Shown one piece after another: positions 1 through 8,146 of a stretch of DNA of 64,000 nt (its first letter is position 1; every line of letters begins with the position of its first letter). Made by a program: the position numbers and the translations under genes. Origin of the DNA: Flavobacterium sp. 9 (GTDB lineage: Bacteria > Bacteroidota > Bacteroidia > Flavobacteriales > Flavobacteriaceae). Under the pieces are notes generated by a model, which saw only the letters and a program-made list of their open reading frames with translations, ran no database searches and was not told where the DNA came from. The stretch is from the NCBI RefSeq assembly GCF_002754195.1, contig NZ_PEEU01000001.1:3162001-3226000 (forward strand), in the 5' to 3' direction.

Positions 1-70
1 ACATTTCATTTATGTTGATTTTGTTTTTTATAGGTCAAAATGTTATGCCCTTTTTGATAGGAGATAACTA

Positions 71-1279
71 TTATTTCTTCTTTTTAGTTGCTGGTTTCGC
101 CGCAGGTTTTGTTTCTGCTTTTGGTTTCTCAGTAACACTTTCAGTTGCTTGAATTTTTTCTGATCCTTTCGAAAATAACTCAGCATTTTCAAACCATTGA
201 TTGCTTAATACAGTTCCGTCTGGTTTAAGGAATCCCCATTTTCCTTCATTTTTTACTCTTGCAACGCCATCGATAAAACCTTTATCTTGTTTTACAAACA
301 TGGCAATAATTCCATTTGCTGTAATTCCGTATTGTGTTGGGATTACCAGTTTTCCTGATTCGTTGATAAAACCCCAATTTTTTTCTTTTACAGGCGCTAA
401 TCCGTTTGTACTAAAAACTTCTGCATCACCATAAGTTGGTTCAATTACGAATTCAGCTTTTGGATTAATATATCCCCATTTAGATCCAACGCAAACCGGA
501 GCCAAATTTTTAGAGAATGCTTTTGCTTTATCATATATAGGAGTAATTACCCAGTTTCCTTTTAAATCAATGAATCCAATTTTTCCGTTCTTTTTAGCAA
601 AAGTCAAATCCTGAGTATCAAAGTCCCAGATTTTTTCGGCACCATCAACAGCAATAAAATTTCCTGCGCTTACAACTCCAAAGGTTTTGTCTTTTCTTGC
701 CCAGATTGTATTTTTAAAATAATTTCCGATTTCGTCATACGCAGGTTCAACCAATTCTTTTCCCGAAGTATTAATAATTCCCCATTTTTTATTGATTCCA
801 ACTCTTGCAAAACCATTTTCAAACGGTTTAATTATATCGTATTTTGGTTGCAAAACAACCTCCATTTTCGGGTTGATTAAACCAATTTTATCTCCTTGTT
901 TTATAAAAGCAACACCATTATCAAAATCATACAATTTTTCAGAAGTTGGTGCTTTCTGAATTTCACCTTTAGTATTAATATACACCCAGTCTTTATCGTT
1001 TTTTACGATTGCTATTCCGTTGTTAAATTCTTTAGCATCACTAAAAGTTGCCGGAATTGCCCAGCTCCCTTTTGTGTCAATAAAACCCCATTTTCCACCG
1101 TTTTCTACAGCGGCCAAACCTTCAGAGAAACTCTTTGCAGATTTATATTGAGGCTCAATTTTAAAGTTTCCATCTTTAGAAATATATCCAATTTTAGAGT
1201 CTTTTTTAACTAAAGCCAATTCTTGACTATTAACAAATTGAATGCAACATACGAATAAAAAAATAAGTGTTTTTTTCAT
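71..1279 (-). CDS. Exported WG-repeat protein
   Basis: This 402-residue protein starts with a Lys-rich n-region, a hydrophobic core and a probable signal peptidase site near residue 19. The rest is about ten imperfect repeats of 35-40 residues, each with a WGF/WGY/IGF/IGL-I-(D/N) core followed by acidic-aromatic spacers, the hallmark of WG-containing (WG_beta_rep) proteins. The C-terminus is a Lys/Ala/Pro-rich tail. WG proteins are thought to fold as repeated beta-hairpins, and most have no known biochemical role. The gene lies 39 bp downstream of the ammonia-lyase gene on the same strand and could be co-transcribed, but nothing in the sequence ties it to pigment synthesis. Class assignment is firm; function is unknown. 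Confidence 0.85.
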   Translation of the reverse strand: MKKTLIFLFVCCIQFVNSQELALVKKDSKIGYISKDGNFKIEPQYKSAKSFSEGLAAVENGGKWGFIDTKGSWAIPATFSDAKEFNNGIAIVKNDKDWVYINTKGEIQKAPTSEKLYDFDNGVAFIKQGDKIGLINPKMEVVLQPKYDIIKPFENGFARVGINKKWGIINTSGKELVEPAYDEIGNYFKNTIWARKDKTFGVVSAGNFIAVDGAEKIWDFDTQDLTFAKKNGKIGFIDLKGNWVITPIYDKAKAFSKNLAPVCVGSKWGYINPKAEFVIEPTYGDAEVFSTNGLAPVKEKNWGFINESGKLVIPTQYGITANGIIAMFVKQDKGFIDGVARVKNEGKWGFLKPDGTVLSNQWFENAELFSKGSEKIQATESVTEKPKAETKPAAKPATKKKK

Positions 1280-1318
1280 GGTCTTAAAGGTTCAATATTA
1301 ATAATGTGAAATAAAGTC

Positions 1319-2839
1319 TTAACTATTGATCAGATAATCTTTTACTTTTTGAACAAAAAGATACATAACCTGATCTTCTTTAAATACTGGAATTATGGTT
1401 CTAATATCATCGTACCATTTTTTAGTTACAGATGAAATTTGATCTTTCTGTGCTAAATAATCAATTGCCTGAACGATTGTAATCATCTCGATTGCTAAAA
1501 CTTCAAAAGCATTTTCGATTACTTTCGAGGTAATTACCGCTGCATTTGTTCCCATACTTACAATATCCTGATTGTCATTATTGTTCGGAATACTGTGAAC
1601 GTACATTGGGTTTGATAACATTTGACTTTCGGCAGTTGTTGAGGTTGCAGTAAACTGAACGCCCTGCATTCCGAAATTAAATCCTAATGTTCCTAAGTTT
1701 ACAAATGGAGGAAGGATTTCGTTGATTTTTGAATTTAATAAATAATTCAATTGACGTTCTGCCAACATCGTTAATTTGGTAATAACAATTTTCAGTTTAT
1801 CCATTTCAAGCGAAATATAATCGCCGTGGAAGTTTCCTCCGTGATAAACGTGTTTGTTTTTTACATCTATAATAGGATTGTCGTTTGCCGAGTTAAATTC
1901 GTCTTCAAGAATAGAAGCAACATTGTTTATCGTTTCTAAAACCGGACCTAAAATTTGAGGTACACAACGTAACGAATAATATTCCTGAACTTTTTCTTTG
2001 AAGATTTCTTCGGTATTTTCTCCCGAATATAAGTGGTCTTCTCTTTTACGGATTAAAGTACTGTCAGAAAGATTTTTTCTCATTCTTTGAGCTACTTCCT
2101 GTTGTCCTTTATGACGTTTGGTTTGGTTTAATTCCTCAGAGAAATGATCGTCATAAGCCTGAACCAATTCGTTTATGGCGCAAGAACATTTTAGCGACCA
2201 ATCTAATAATTTATTAGCGTGATGAACATTTACAACTCCAATTCCGGTCATTACAGAAGTTCCGTTTATTAAAGCCAAACCTTCTCTGATTTCTACCTGA
2301 ATTGGTTTTAAACCTTCGATTTCAAAAACCTCTTGAGTTGGTCTTCTGTCGCCTTTATAAAAAACTTCGCCTTCGCCAATTAAAACTAAAGCTAAATGTG
2401 ATAATTGTACTAAATCTCCACTGGCACCAACGCCTCCGTGTTCAAAAATAAGTGGAGTAATATCTCTATTGATCAATTCTGCCATTAAGTGAATTACCGA
2501 AGGATGAACTCCTGAATTCCCTAATGACAAAGTATTTAAACGAGCCAAAATTGCTGCTTTTGCACAAACTGGGCTTAAAGGTTTTCCGGTTCCGGAAGAG
2601 TGACTTCTAATTAAATTGTATTGTAATTGAATTTGGTCAGATTCTTTAATTCGGTATTGAGCCATTGGCCCAAAGCCAGTATTTACACCATATATAATTT
2701 TATTTCCCGAAAATTCTTTCAGAAAATTAAAGCTTTCATTTACTCGATTTAGGACTACATCGCTGATTGCAACTTTGTTATTTCCAAAAATAATAGATTC
2801 GAATTCTGCTAAACTTAAATATTCATTAATTGTGTTCAT
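1319..2839 (-). CDS. Aromatic amino acid (tyrosine) ammonia-lyase
   Basis: A 506-residue member of the HAL/PAL/TAL family. The self-cyclising MIO triad Ala139-Ser140-Gly141 lies in GGVGASGDLVQLSH, and an NNNDNQD segment completes the active site. From memory, the sequence is extremely close to the Flavobacterium johnsoniae tyrosine ammonia-lyase, which makes 4-coumarate from L-tyrosine as the starter for flexirubin-type pigments. The selectivity pair is Ser79-His80, as in histidine ammonia-lyases, so automated tools may call it hutH. No hut genes (urocanase, imidazolonepropionase) are nearby. It is divergent from the flavin halogenase-like gene and separated from it by 101 bp. Tyrosine is the preferred substrate call. 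Confidence 0.85.
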   Translation of the reverse strand: MNTINEYLSLAEFESIIFGNNKVAISDVVLNRVNESFNFLKEFSGNKIIYGVNTGFGPMAQYRIKESDQIQLQYNLIRSHSSGTGKPLSPVCAKAAILARLNTLSLGNSGVHPSVIHLMAELINRDITPLIFEHGGVGASGDLVQLSHLALVLIGEGEVFYKGDRRPTQEVFEIEGLKPIQVEIREGLALINGTSVMTGIGVVNVHHANKLLDWSLKCSCAINELVQAYDDHFSEELNQTKRHKGQQEVAQRMRKNLSDSTLIRKREDHLYSGENTEEIFKEKVQEYYSLRCVPQILGPVLETINNVASILEDEFNSANDNPIIDVKNKHVYHGGNFHGDYISLEMDKLKIVITKLTMLAERQLNYLLNSKINEILPPFVNLGTLGFNFGMQGVQFTATSTTAESQMLSNPMYVHSIPNNNDNQDIVSMGTNAAVITSKVIENAFEVLAIEMITIVQAIDYLAQKDQISSVTKKWYDDIRTIIPVFKEDQVMYLFVQKVKDYLINS

Positions 2840-2940
2840 TAAATCGTTTTTTGTTGCGCTAATTTAATTTTATTTATCAAAATAAATGTAGTTATTTTGA
2901 TGAAGGCAAATGTAAGTTAATAATTAATAACATTCTTATT

Positions 2941-4191
2941 ATGATAAAGGAGTTTGTAGATGTTTTAGTGATCGGTGCAGGACCGTCCGGATGTGTTTCT
3001 GCGTCGTATCTTCATAACAATAATGTTAAAATTAAAGTAGTAGAAAAAACAAAATTTCCAAGACTGGTTGTCGGCGAAAGCCTGATTCCCAGAGTTATGG
3101 ATCATTTTGCAGAAGCTGAGCTTTTTGAGAGTCTTGATGCGATGAATTTTGAAAAGAAACTTGGAGCACGATTCATTCGAGGAGAAGAGATTTGTGTTTT
3201 TGATTTTAGCCAGAAATTTGGTGAAGGCTGGGATTGGACGTGGCAGGTTCCGCGTGCTGATTTTGACAATACAATGGCGCAGGAAGTACTTAGAAAAGGA
3301 ATTGATCTGGAGTTTGAAACCGAAGTTTTGGAAGTTTCTTTTGAAGGGAAAAATTCTAAAACAATCGTAAAAGACAAAGAAGGAAACCTAAAAGAAATTC
3401 ACGCTAAATTTATAATTGATTCCAGCGGATATGGCCGTGTTTTGCCAAGACTTTTAGATCTTGATACGCCATCAAAACTAGATCCGCATTCGTCGATTTT
3501 TACACACGTAAAAGACATCAATAGAGAAGAAGGTATTGAGGGAACTCAGATTTCTTTTGATATTCTGGAAACAGAAGTTTGGTTATGGGTAATTCCTTTT
3601 TCGAATGGAAATACAAGTTTAGGAGTTGTTGGTCCAACGGATTTTATCAATTCGCTTTCTGAGAATAAAGACAATGCTGAAGCTCTAAGAAATGCGATTC
3701 AGAAATCAGATTATTATATCAAAAGATTTAAAGGAACAGAGTTTTTGTTTGAACCCGTAAAACTCGAAAATTATTCGAGAGCCGTAAAAAGAATGTATGG
3801 TGATGGTTTTGCTTTGACAGGAAATAGTTCTGAATTTTTGGATCCGGTTTTTTCATCCGGAGTTGCTTTTGCGACAGAATCAGGAATGTTGGCGGCCAAA
3901 TTATACCTTAAAGAATCACAAGGAATCGAAGTAAATTGGGAAGTTGAATTTACCGAATATATGAAACGCGGAATTGCTGTTTTTACCACTTACGTGAAAG
4001 AATGGTACACAGGAAATCTTCAGACATTATTTTTCCATCAACCGGAAAATCCAGAAGTAAAAGAGAAAATTTGTTCGGTTTTGGCAGGTTATGTCTGGAA
4101 CGAAGAAAATCCTTTTGTGAAGAAACATGATCATGTGATCGCAAATATGGCGTATTTACTGAATATGCAAAAAGAACAAAACCCTGAATAA
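2941..4191 (+). CDS. FAD-dependent halogenase/hydroxylase-like oxidoreductase
   Basis: A 416-residue flavoprotein. The N-terminal Rossmann motif GAGPSG (residues 12-17) binds FAD, and GESLIP (about residues 46-51) is typical of phenolic halogenases. The halogenase signature WxWxIP is present as W214-L-W-V-I-P219. A Lys pair in FEKKLGARF fits the position of the lysine that handles hypohalous acid in that family. Its place beside a tyrosine ammonia-lyase suggests it halogenates or hydroxylates the aryl ring of a flexirubin-type polyene; flexirubins can be chlorinated. Hydroxylase and geranylgeranyl-reductase-like members share the fold, so halogenation is an inference. The rest of the pigment cluster is presumably left of the window. 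Confidence 0.75.
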   Translation: MIKEFVDVLVIGAGPSGCVSASYLHNNNVKIKVVEKTKFPRLVVGESLIPRVMDHFAEAELFESLDAMNFEKKLGARFIRGEEICVFDFSQKFGEGWDWTWQVPRADFDNTMAQEVLRKGIDLEFETEVLEVSFEGKNSKTIVKDKEGNLKEIHAKFIIDSSGYGRVLPRLLDLDTPSKLDPHSSIFTHVKDINREEGIEGTQISFDILETEVWLWVIPFSNGNTSLGVVGPTDFINSLSENKDNAEALRNAIQKSDYYIKRFKGTEFLFEPVKLENYSRAVKRMYGDGFALTGNSSEFLDPVFSSGVAFATESGMLAAKLYLKESQGIEVNWEVEFTEYMKRGIAVFTTYVKEWYTGNLQTLFFHQPENPEVKEKICSVLAGYVWNEENPFVKKHDHVIANMAYLLNMQKEQNPE

Positions 4192-4204
4192 TCAGGGTTT
4201 TTTT
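4179..4204 (+). terminator. Intrinsic terminator overlapping the oxidoreductase stop
   Basis: A 9-bp perfect stem (AAACCCTGA / TCAGGGTTT) with an ATAA loop is followed by a T run. The 5' arm and loop include the last codons and the stop codon of the flavin oxidoreductase gene. Confidence 0.85.
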
Positions 4205-4283
4205 ATGTCTGAAAAGTTGTATTTTTGTTCGGTCAGACATTTATTGGTTTGAATGTATTAATTGGTATCTTACAAGTGCCATG

Positions 4284-4327
4284 ATGTATGATACATATTC
4301 TGTTTTTATTCTTAATTATTATCTTTG
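4284..4327 (+). promoter_or_regulatory. Promoter and candidate autoregulatory palindrome of the XRE gene
   Basis: TATCTTTG at 4320-4327 matches the Bacteroidota -7 element TAnnTTTG exactly and lies 4 nt before the XRE start codon, so the transcript would be leaderless or nearly so. ATGTAT-G-ATACAT at 4284-4296 is a perfect inverted repeat about where the -33 region would be and is a candidate operator. No good TTG -33 element is seen. Confidence 0.45.
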
Positions 4328-4331
4328 AGCT

Positions 4332-4733
4332 ATGAGTACAATAATAAAACCAAATCATATAGGACGAAAAATTAGCCGCATTCGTGAACTTCGAGATATG
4401 AAACAAGAAGCATTGGCACAAGCTTTAGGAACTAGTCAACAAACTGTTTCGGCTATTGAAAATAGTGAAACTATCGATGAAGAAAAATTGATTGAAGTAG
4501 CAAAAGCACTTGGTGTAACTGCGGAAGCAATTAAAAATTTCTCTGACGAAGCTGCTATTAATTATTTTAATAACATATATGATAATGATATTACAGGTAG
4601 TATCGTTAATGCTCCATATTCAAATCATTGTACTTTCAATCCTCTTGATAAAGTTGTGGAACTTTACGAACGTTTAGTTCAATCTGAAAAAGATAAAGTT
4701 GAATATTTAGAAAAATTAATGAAGCTGAAATAA
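4332..4733 (+). CDS. XRE-family helix-turn-helix regulator with coiled-coil tail
   Basis: A 133-residue DNA-binding protein. Residues about 9-67 form an HTH_3/XRE domain (IGRKISRIRELRDMKQEALAQALG, then TSQQTVSAIEN as the recognition region). The C-terminus (about 105-133) is a charged helix rich in Lys, Glu and Leu, likely for dimerisation. Proteins of this layout are common and uncharacterised in Flavobacteriia. It is flanked by terminators on both sides and so is transcribed alone. No other Met precedes the HTH in frame, which supports the start at 4332 despite the -7 box just upstream. The target genes are unknown. Confidence 0.85.
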   Translation: MSTIIKPNHIGRKISRIRELRDMKQEALAQALGTSQQTVSAIENSETIDEEKLIEVAKALGVTAEAIKNFSDEAAINYFNNIYDNDITGSIVNAPYSNHCTFNPLDKVVELYERLVQSEKDKVEYLEKLMKLK

Positions 4734-4758
4734 GCTTTTATATAATATTTTAAAAAGT

Positions 4759-4787
4759 AAAGCCCTGATTATTCGGGGCTTTTTTTT
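4759..4787 (+). terminator. Intrinsic terminator of the XRE gene
   Basis: AAAGCCC / GGGCTTT stem around a short loop, followed by a T run, 26 bp after the XRE stop. Confidence 0.85.
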
Positions 4788-4793
4788 ATAAAT

Positions 4794-4965
4794 CATTCCG
4801 TAGGAATGTCTGCTCGGTAGAATTGAATTTGAATTGCGGTTATACATCTTTCCGTAGGAACGTTTGATTTGTGTAAATTGTTATTTCTATAAAAACAGGT
4901 GTCCTTACAGGACACACAATTGGTCGCTATTATTTTTTTACCAATGAGATATTCCTACGGAATAT
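4794..4965. repeat. Cluster of four short palindromic TCCGTAGGA-type repeats
   Basis: Four related small inverted repeats lie within 172 bp of non-coding DNA: CATTCC-GTA-GGAATG (4794-4808), a TTTCCGTAGGAAC half-degenerate copy (4849-4861), GTGTCC-TTACA-GGACAC (4899-4915) and ATATTCC-TAC-GGAATAT (4949-4965). Related words recur elsewhere in the window (for example near 11878 and 29636). They lie between two terminators, in DNA with no gene. Confidence 0.6.
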
Positions 4966-5028
4966 TACATGATTTTTAGTATCATTTCTCTGTTAAAATA
5001 TAAAACGTAATTGACACAATTAAATACA

Positions 5029-5062
5029 AAAAGAGGATACCAATTTTGATATCCTCTTTTTT
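5029..5062 (-). terminator. Intrinsic terminator of the sugar symporter gene
   Basis: AAGAGGATA / TATCCTCTT stem with U-rich flanks on both sides, just downstream of the symporter stop on the minus strand. It could work in both directions. Confidence 0.8.
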
Positions 5063-5090
5063 CTTCAAAAAATATATAGTAAAAATTATA

Positions 5091-6791
5091 CTACCAGAAT
5101 TTAACGTACAATGCGATAATTGATAATAAAGTGATTACGATTAAAACAGTTGTTTGTGGTTTTACTTTGAACATTTCATAATCTAATTCAAAAGCTTTTG
5201 GATTAACTTTTGGTCCAGCAAAACTGATTAACACCATTACTAATGTTGTGAAGAAGAATGATAATCCCATACAAATGTGGAACGGAATTTCGAATGCTCC
5301 TTTACCATTAGAATAAGCAGTATATAATAAGGTCTCGTTTCCGAATAATGCCGGAGCATATTCATTGAATAAAACAGATAATAAGAATCCTAAAATTACT
5401 CCAACAATTGCCGCAGCTCCAGTTGTTCTTTTCCAGAACATACCAAGGATGAACATTGCGAAAACTCCCGGGCTAATAAAACCTGTGTATTTTTGAATGT
5501 AAGTGAATCCACCAACTCCGCCAATTCCTAAAAGGTCATTCCATGTAAATAAAACAGCCAAAAGCATTGCAGCAAAAACGGCAATTCTACCAATGTTTAC
5601 TTGTTGTTTTTCGCCAGCTTCTTTTTGGATGTATTTTTTATGAATATCTAAAGTATAAATTGTCGAAATACTGTTTACTTTTCCAGCCAATGAAGCCACA
5701 ATTGCAGCAGTTAAAGCAGCTACAGAAAGTCCTTTTAATCCTGTTGGCAAGAAAGTCAATACAGCAGAATAAGCTCCATCTTTTCCTCCAACTAATTGAG
5801 GTAAATGTCCGTTTTGGTATAAAACATAAGCAGCAATACCAGGCAACATTACGATTAATGGCATTAATAATTTTAAGATACCAGCAAACAAAATACCTGT
5901 ACGAGCAGTTTGTAAATCAGCACCCAAAGCTCTTTGAGTAATGTATTGGTTACAACCCCAATAGTTCAAGTTGATAATCCAGATACCAGCTAAGTAAGAT
6001 AATAATCCAGGGAAAGTTAAGTATTTGTCAATCGCAAGTTGAGAAGTTTGTGCCGTAACTACAGTATCGTGTGGTTTTGGGATAATCATTTTGAAATGTT
6101 CCGGAGCTTCTCTCATTAAAACTTTGAAACCTTCAATAGCATTTTCGCCAACTCCAAAATATTGTCCAACAGTTGTAAGTGCAATATAAGAAGTTACCAA
6201 ACCTCCAATGATCAAAACAGCAACCTGAATAACGTCAGTATAAGCTACAACTTTCATTCCTCCAAGAGAAATAAACAAAGCAAAAACAGCCAATCCAATC
6301 ATGATTACGTGCAGATATTCTCCACCCGCTAAACCATTAATTGCAACTGCTCCAAGATATAAGATAGAAGTCAAGTTTACAAAAACATACAAAAACAGCC
6401 AGAAAACAGCCATAATCAACGCAGTCGATTCATTATAACGTGTTTTTAAGAATTGAGGCATTGTATAAATCTTATTTTTAAGATATACCGGAATAAACCA
6501 AACCGCAACGATAATCAATGCGATAGCAGCAATCCACTCATAAGCAGCAACGGCAATTCCTAAAAAGAAACCTTCACCACTCATTCCGATAAATTGTTCA
6601 GCTGAAATATTTGATGCAATCAGAGAAGCTCCAATAGCCCACCAAGTTAAATTTCCTTCAGCTAAAAAGTAAGCTTTAGCATCTTGTTCGTCTTGTTTAC
6701 GCTTGCGGTAAACGGTGTAACCGTAGGCAGAAACTACGATAAAATAGATAATAAAAACCGCATAATCTGCGAAAGCGAGGTTCTGGTTCAT
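5091..6791 (-). CDS. Na+/sugar symporter of the SGLT (SSS) family
   Basis: A 566-residue, roughly 14-helix inner-membrane transporter of the solute:sodium symporter family. It closely follows the Vibrio galactose symporter vSGLT: the TM1-2 segment SLIASNISAEQFIGMSGEG and the gate region NLNYWGCNQYI are near-identical in layout. It couples Na+ entry to sugar uptake. Two substrates are possible. It is the last gene of the minus-strand gal cluster, which favours galactose. However, its promoter region carries a match to the operator-like motif found before araR, araB, susC and tkt (6996-7014), which favours L-arabinose. The 276-bp gap from galT, holding that site, argues that it has its own promoter. 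Confidence 0.9.
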   Translation of the reverse strand: MNQNLAFADYAVFIIYFIVVSAYGYTVYRKRKQDEQDAKAYFLAEGNLTWWAIGASLIASNISAEQFIGMSGEGFFLGIAVAAYEWIAAIALIIVAVWFIPVYLKNKIYTMPQFLKTRYNESTALIMAVFWLFLYVFVNLTSILYLGAVAINGLAGGEYLHVIMIGLAVFALFISLGGMKVVAYTDVIQVAVLIIGGLVTSYIALTTVGQYFGVGENAIEGFKVLMREAPEHFKMIIPKPHDTVVTAQTSQLAIDKYLTFPGLLSYLAGIWIINLNYWGCNQYITQRALGADLQTARTGILFAGILKLLMPLIVMLPGIAAYVLYQNGHLPQLVGGKDGAYSAVLTFLPTGLKGLSVAALTAAIVASLAGKVNSISTIYTLDIHKKYIQKEAGEKQQVNIGRIAVFAAMLLAVLFTWNDLLGIGGVGGFTYIQKYTGFISPGVFAMFILGMFWKRTTGAAAIVGVILGFLLSVLFNEYAPALFGNETLLYTAYSNGKGAFEIPFHICMGLSFFFTTLVMVLISFAGPKVNPKAFELDYEMFKVKPQTTVLIVITLLSIIALYVKFW

Positions 6792-6995
6792 TGTTAGTAG
6801 TATTTTAAAAATTAGTATAGATGATAGTTTTATTATTTGTGGCTTTTAAATTATTTGATTAGGATAATTCCGAAACCATGTTTTTGTTATTCACTTGTGG
6901 TTTTTAATGTGATATATGTTTTTATTCTGTTATTTTTTTATGAAAATGTAAGCGAAAGCCAAAAGTAAAATAAAAAATGAGAACTACACTATTTT

Positions 6996-7014
6996 AAATG
7001 TGTTTTTTACATTT
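6996..7014. promoter_or_regulatory. Candidate AraR operator upstream of the symporter
   Basis: AAATGT-GTTTTTT-ACATTT is a perfect 6+6 inverted repeat with a 7-nt spacer, followed by ATAAAT. It has the same layout as sites at 11969, 15799, 16258 and 32076. It lies about 205 bp before the symporter start codon and just beyond the galT 3' end. Confidence 0.6.
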
Positions 7015-7067
7015 ATAAATAAAATTATTCTGTTAAATTTTTAAATGACGTTCGTTAAGCGCTTTTA

Positions 7068-8129
7068 TTATTTAATTTTTCCTTCTTTTTTATAATGTAC
7101 TTCAGACTGTTGTCTTAAAATTTCGGCACTTTTTTCAGGAGTAATATCTCTCTGCGATTCTCCTAACATTTCGTATCCAACCATAAATTTCTTAACCGTC
7201 GCAGAACGTAATAATGGTGGGTAAAAATGCATGTGAAAATGCCATTCAGGATGTTCTAAACCATCTGTTGGAGATTGGTGAATTCCTGAAGAATATGGGA
7301 ACGAAGTACTAAATAAGTTATCGTATTTTGTTGTTAATTGTTTTAGGATTTTAGCAAAAGCGGTACTTTCTTCTGCAGTAAAATCAGTGATTTTGCTAAT
7401 CGCTTTTTTACTTACAATCATAGTTTCATAAGGCCAAATTGCCCAAAAAGGAACCAAAGCCACAAAATGATCGTTTTCGATTACAACACGTTCTCCAACT
7501 CTTAATTCTGCTTTTACATAATCTTCAAGAAGAGTTCTTCCGTTTTTATCAAAGTAAGATTTTAGGCTAATTTGTGTTTTCTCAACCTGAGTTGGCAATG
7601 ATGATTGTGCCCAGATTTGTCCATGCGGATGCGGATTACTGCAACCCATAACGCTTCCTTTATTTTCGAAAATCTGAACGTGATTGATGTATTTAATACT
7701 TCCTAAATCAGTGTATTCTTTTTGCCAGGTTTTGATAATATTTTCAATTCCGTCAATATCCATTTCTGGTAAAGTCAGGTCGTGTCGTGGAGAAAAACAA
7801 ACAACTCTTGAAATTCCCTGTTCTGGTTTTGCTTTAAAAAAAGTGTGTTTGATATCTTCTTCAAAAATAATTTCGTCCTGCTTCATTGCAGCAAAGTCAT
7901 TTTCAAAAACAAAGCTGCTTTCGTAGTTAGGATTGTTTACACCATTGGCGCGAACATTTCCCGGACACAGATAACACGTTGCGTCGTATTTTGGTAAAGC
8001 TTCAGTTGAAATAGTTTCGTTTTGTCCTTGCCACGGACGTTTGGCGCGATGAGGTGATACTAAAACCCATTCGTTTATTAATGGATTAAAACGTCTGTGA
8101 GGGTCCTCGTTAATGTCAAAGTTTTTCAT
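7068..8129 (-). CDS. galT: Galactose-1-phosphate uridylyltransferase
   Basis: A 353-residue HIT-superfamily enzyme of the Leloir pathway. It exchanges UMP between UDP-glucose and galactose 1-phosphate. The active-site HPH with the nucleophilic histidine is visible in SNPHPHGQIWAQ, Zn-binding-type cysteines appear in CYLCPGN, and a C-terminal EWHFHMHFYPP segment is conserved. It starts 17 bp after galK, so galM-galK-galT form an operon. Cytoplasmic. Length matches bacterial GalT (about 350). Confidence 0.96.
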   Translation of the reverse strand: MKNFDINEDPHRRFNPLINEWVLVSPHRAKRPWQGQNETISTEALPKYDATCYLCPGNVRANGVNNPNYESSFVFENDFAAMKQDEIIFEEDIKHTFFKAKPEQGISRVVCFSPRHDLTLPEMDIDGIENIIKTWQKEYTDLGSIKYINHVQIFENKGSVMGCSNPHPHGQIWAQSSLPTQVEKTQISLKSYFDKNGRTLLEDYVKAELRVGERVVIENDHFVALVPFWAIWPYETMIVSKKAISKITDFTAEESTAFAKILKQLTTKYDNLFSTSFPYSSGIHQSPTDGLEHPEWHFHMHFYPPLLRSATVKKFMVGYEMLGESQRDITPEKSAEILRQQSEVHYKKEGKIK

Positions 8130-8146
8130 TTTTGTACTGGTGGTTT

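Noticed and set aside
1319..2839. Annotation as histidine ammonia-lyase (hutH)
   Set aside because: The Ser-His pair fits HAL, but the protein is nearly identical to the recalled F. johnsoniae tyrosine ammonia-lyase, and no other hut genes are present.
4794..4965. CRISPR array
   Set aside because: The repeated units are short, differ in sequence and spacing and are individually palindromic. No cas genes are nearby.
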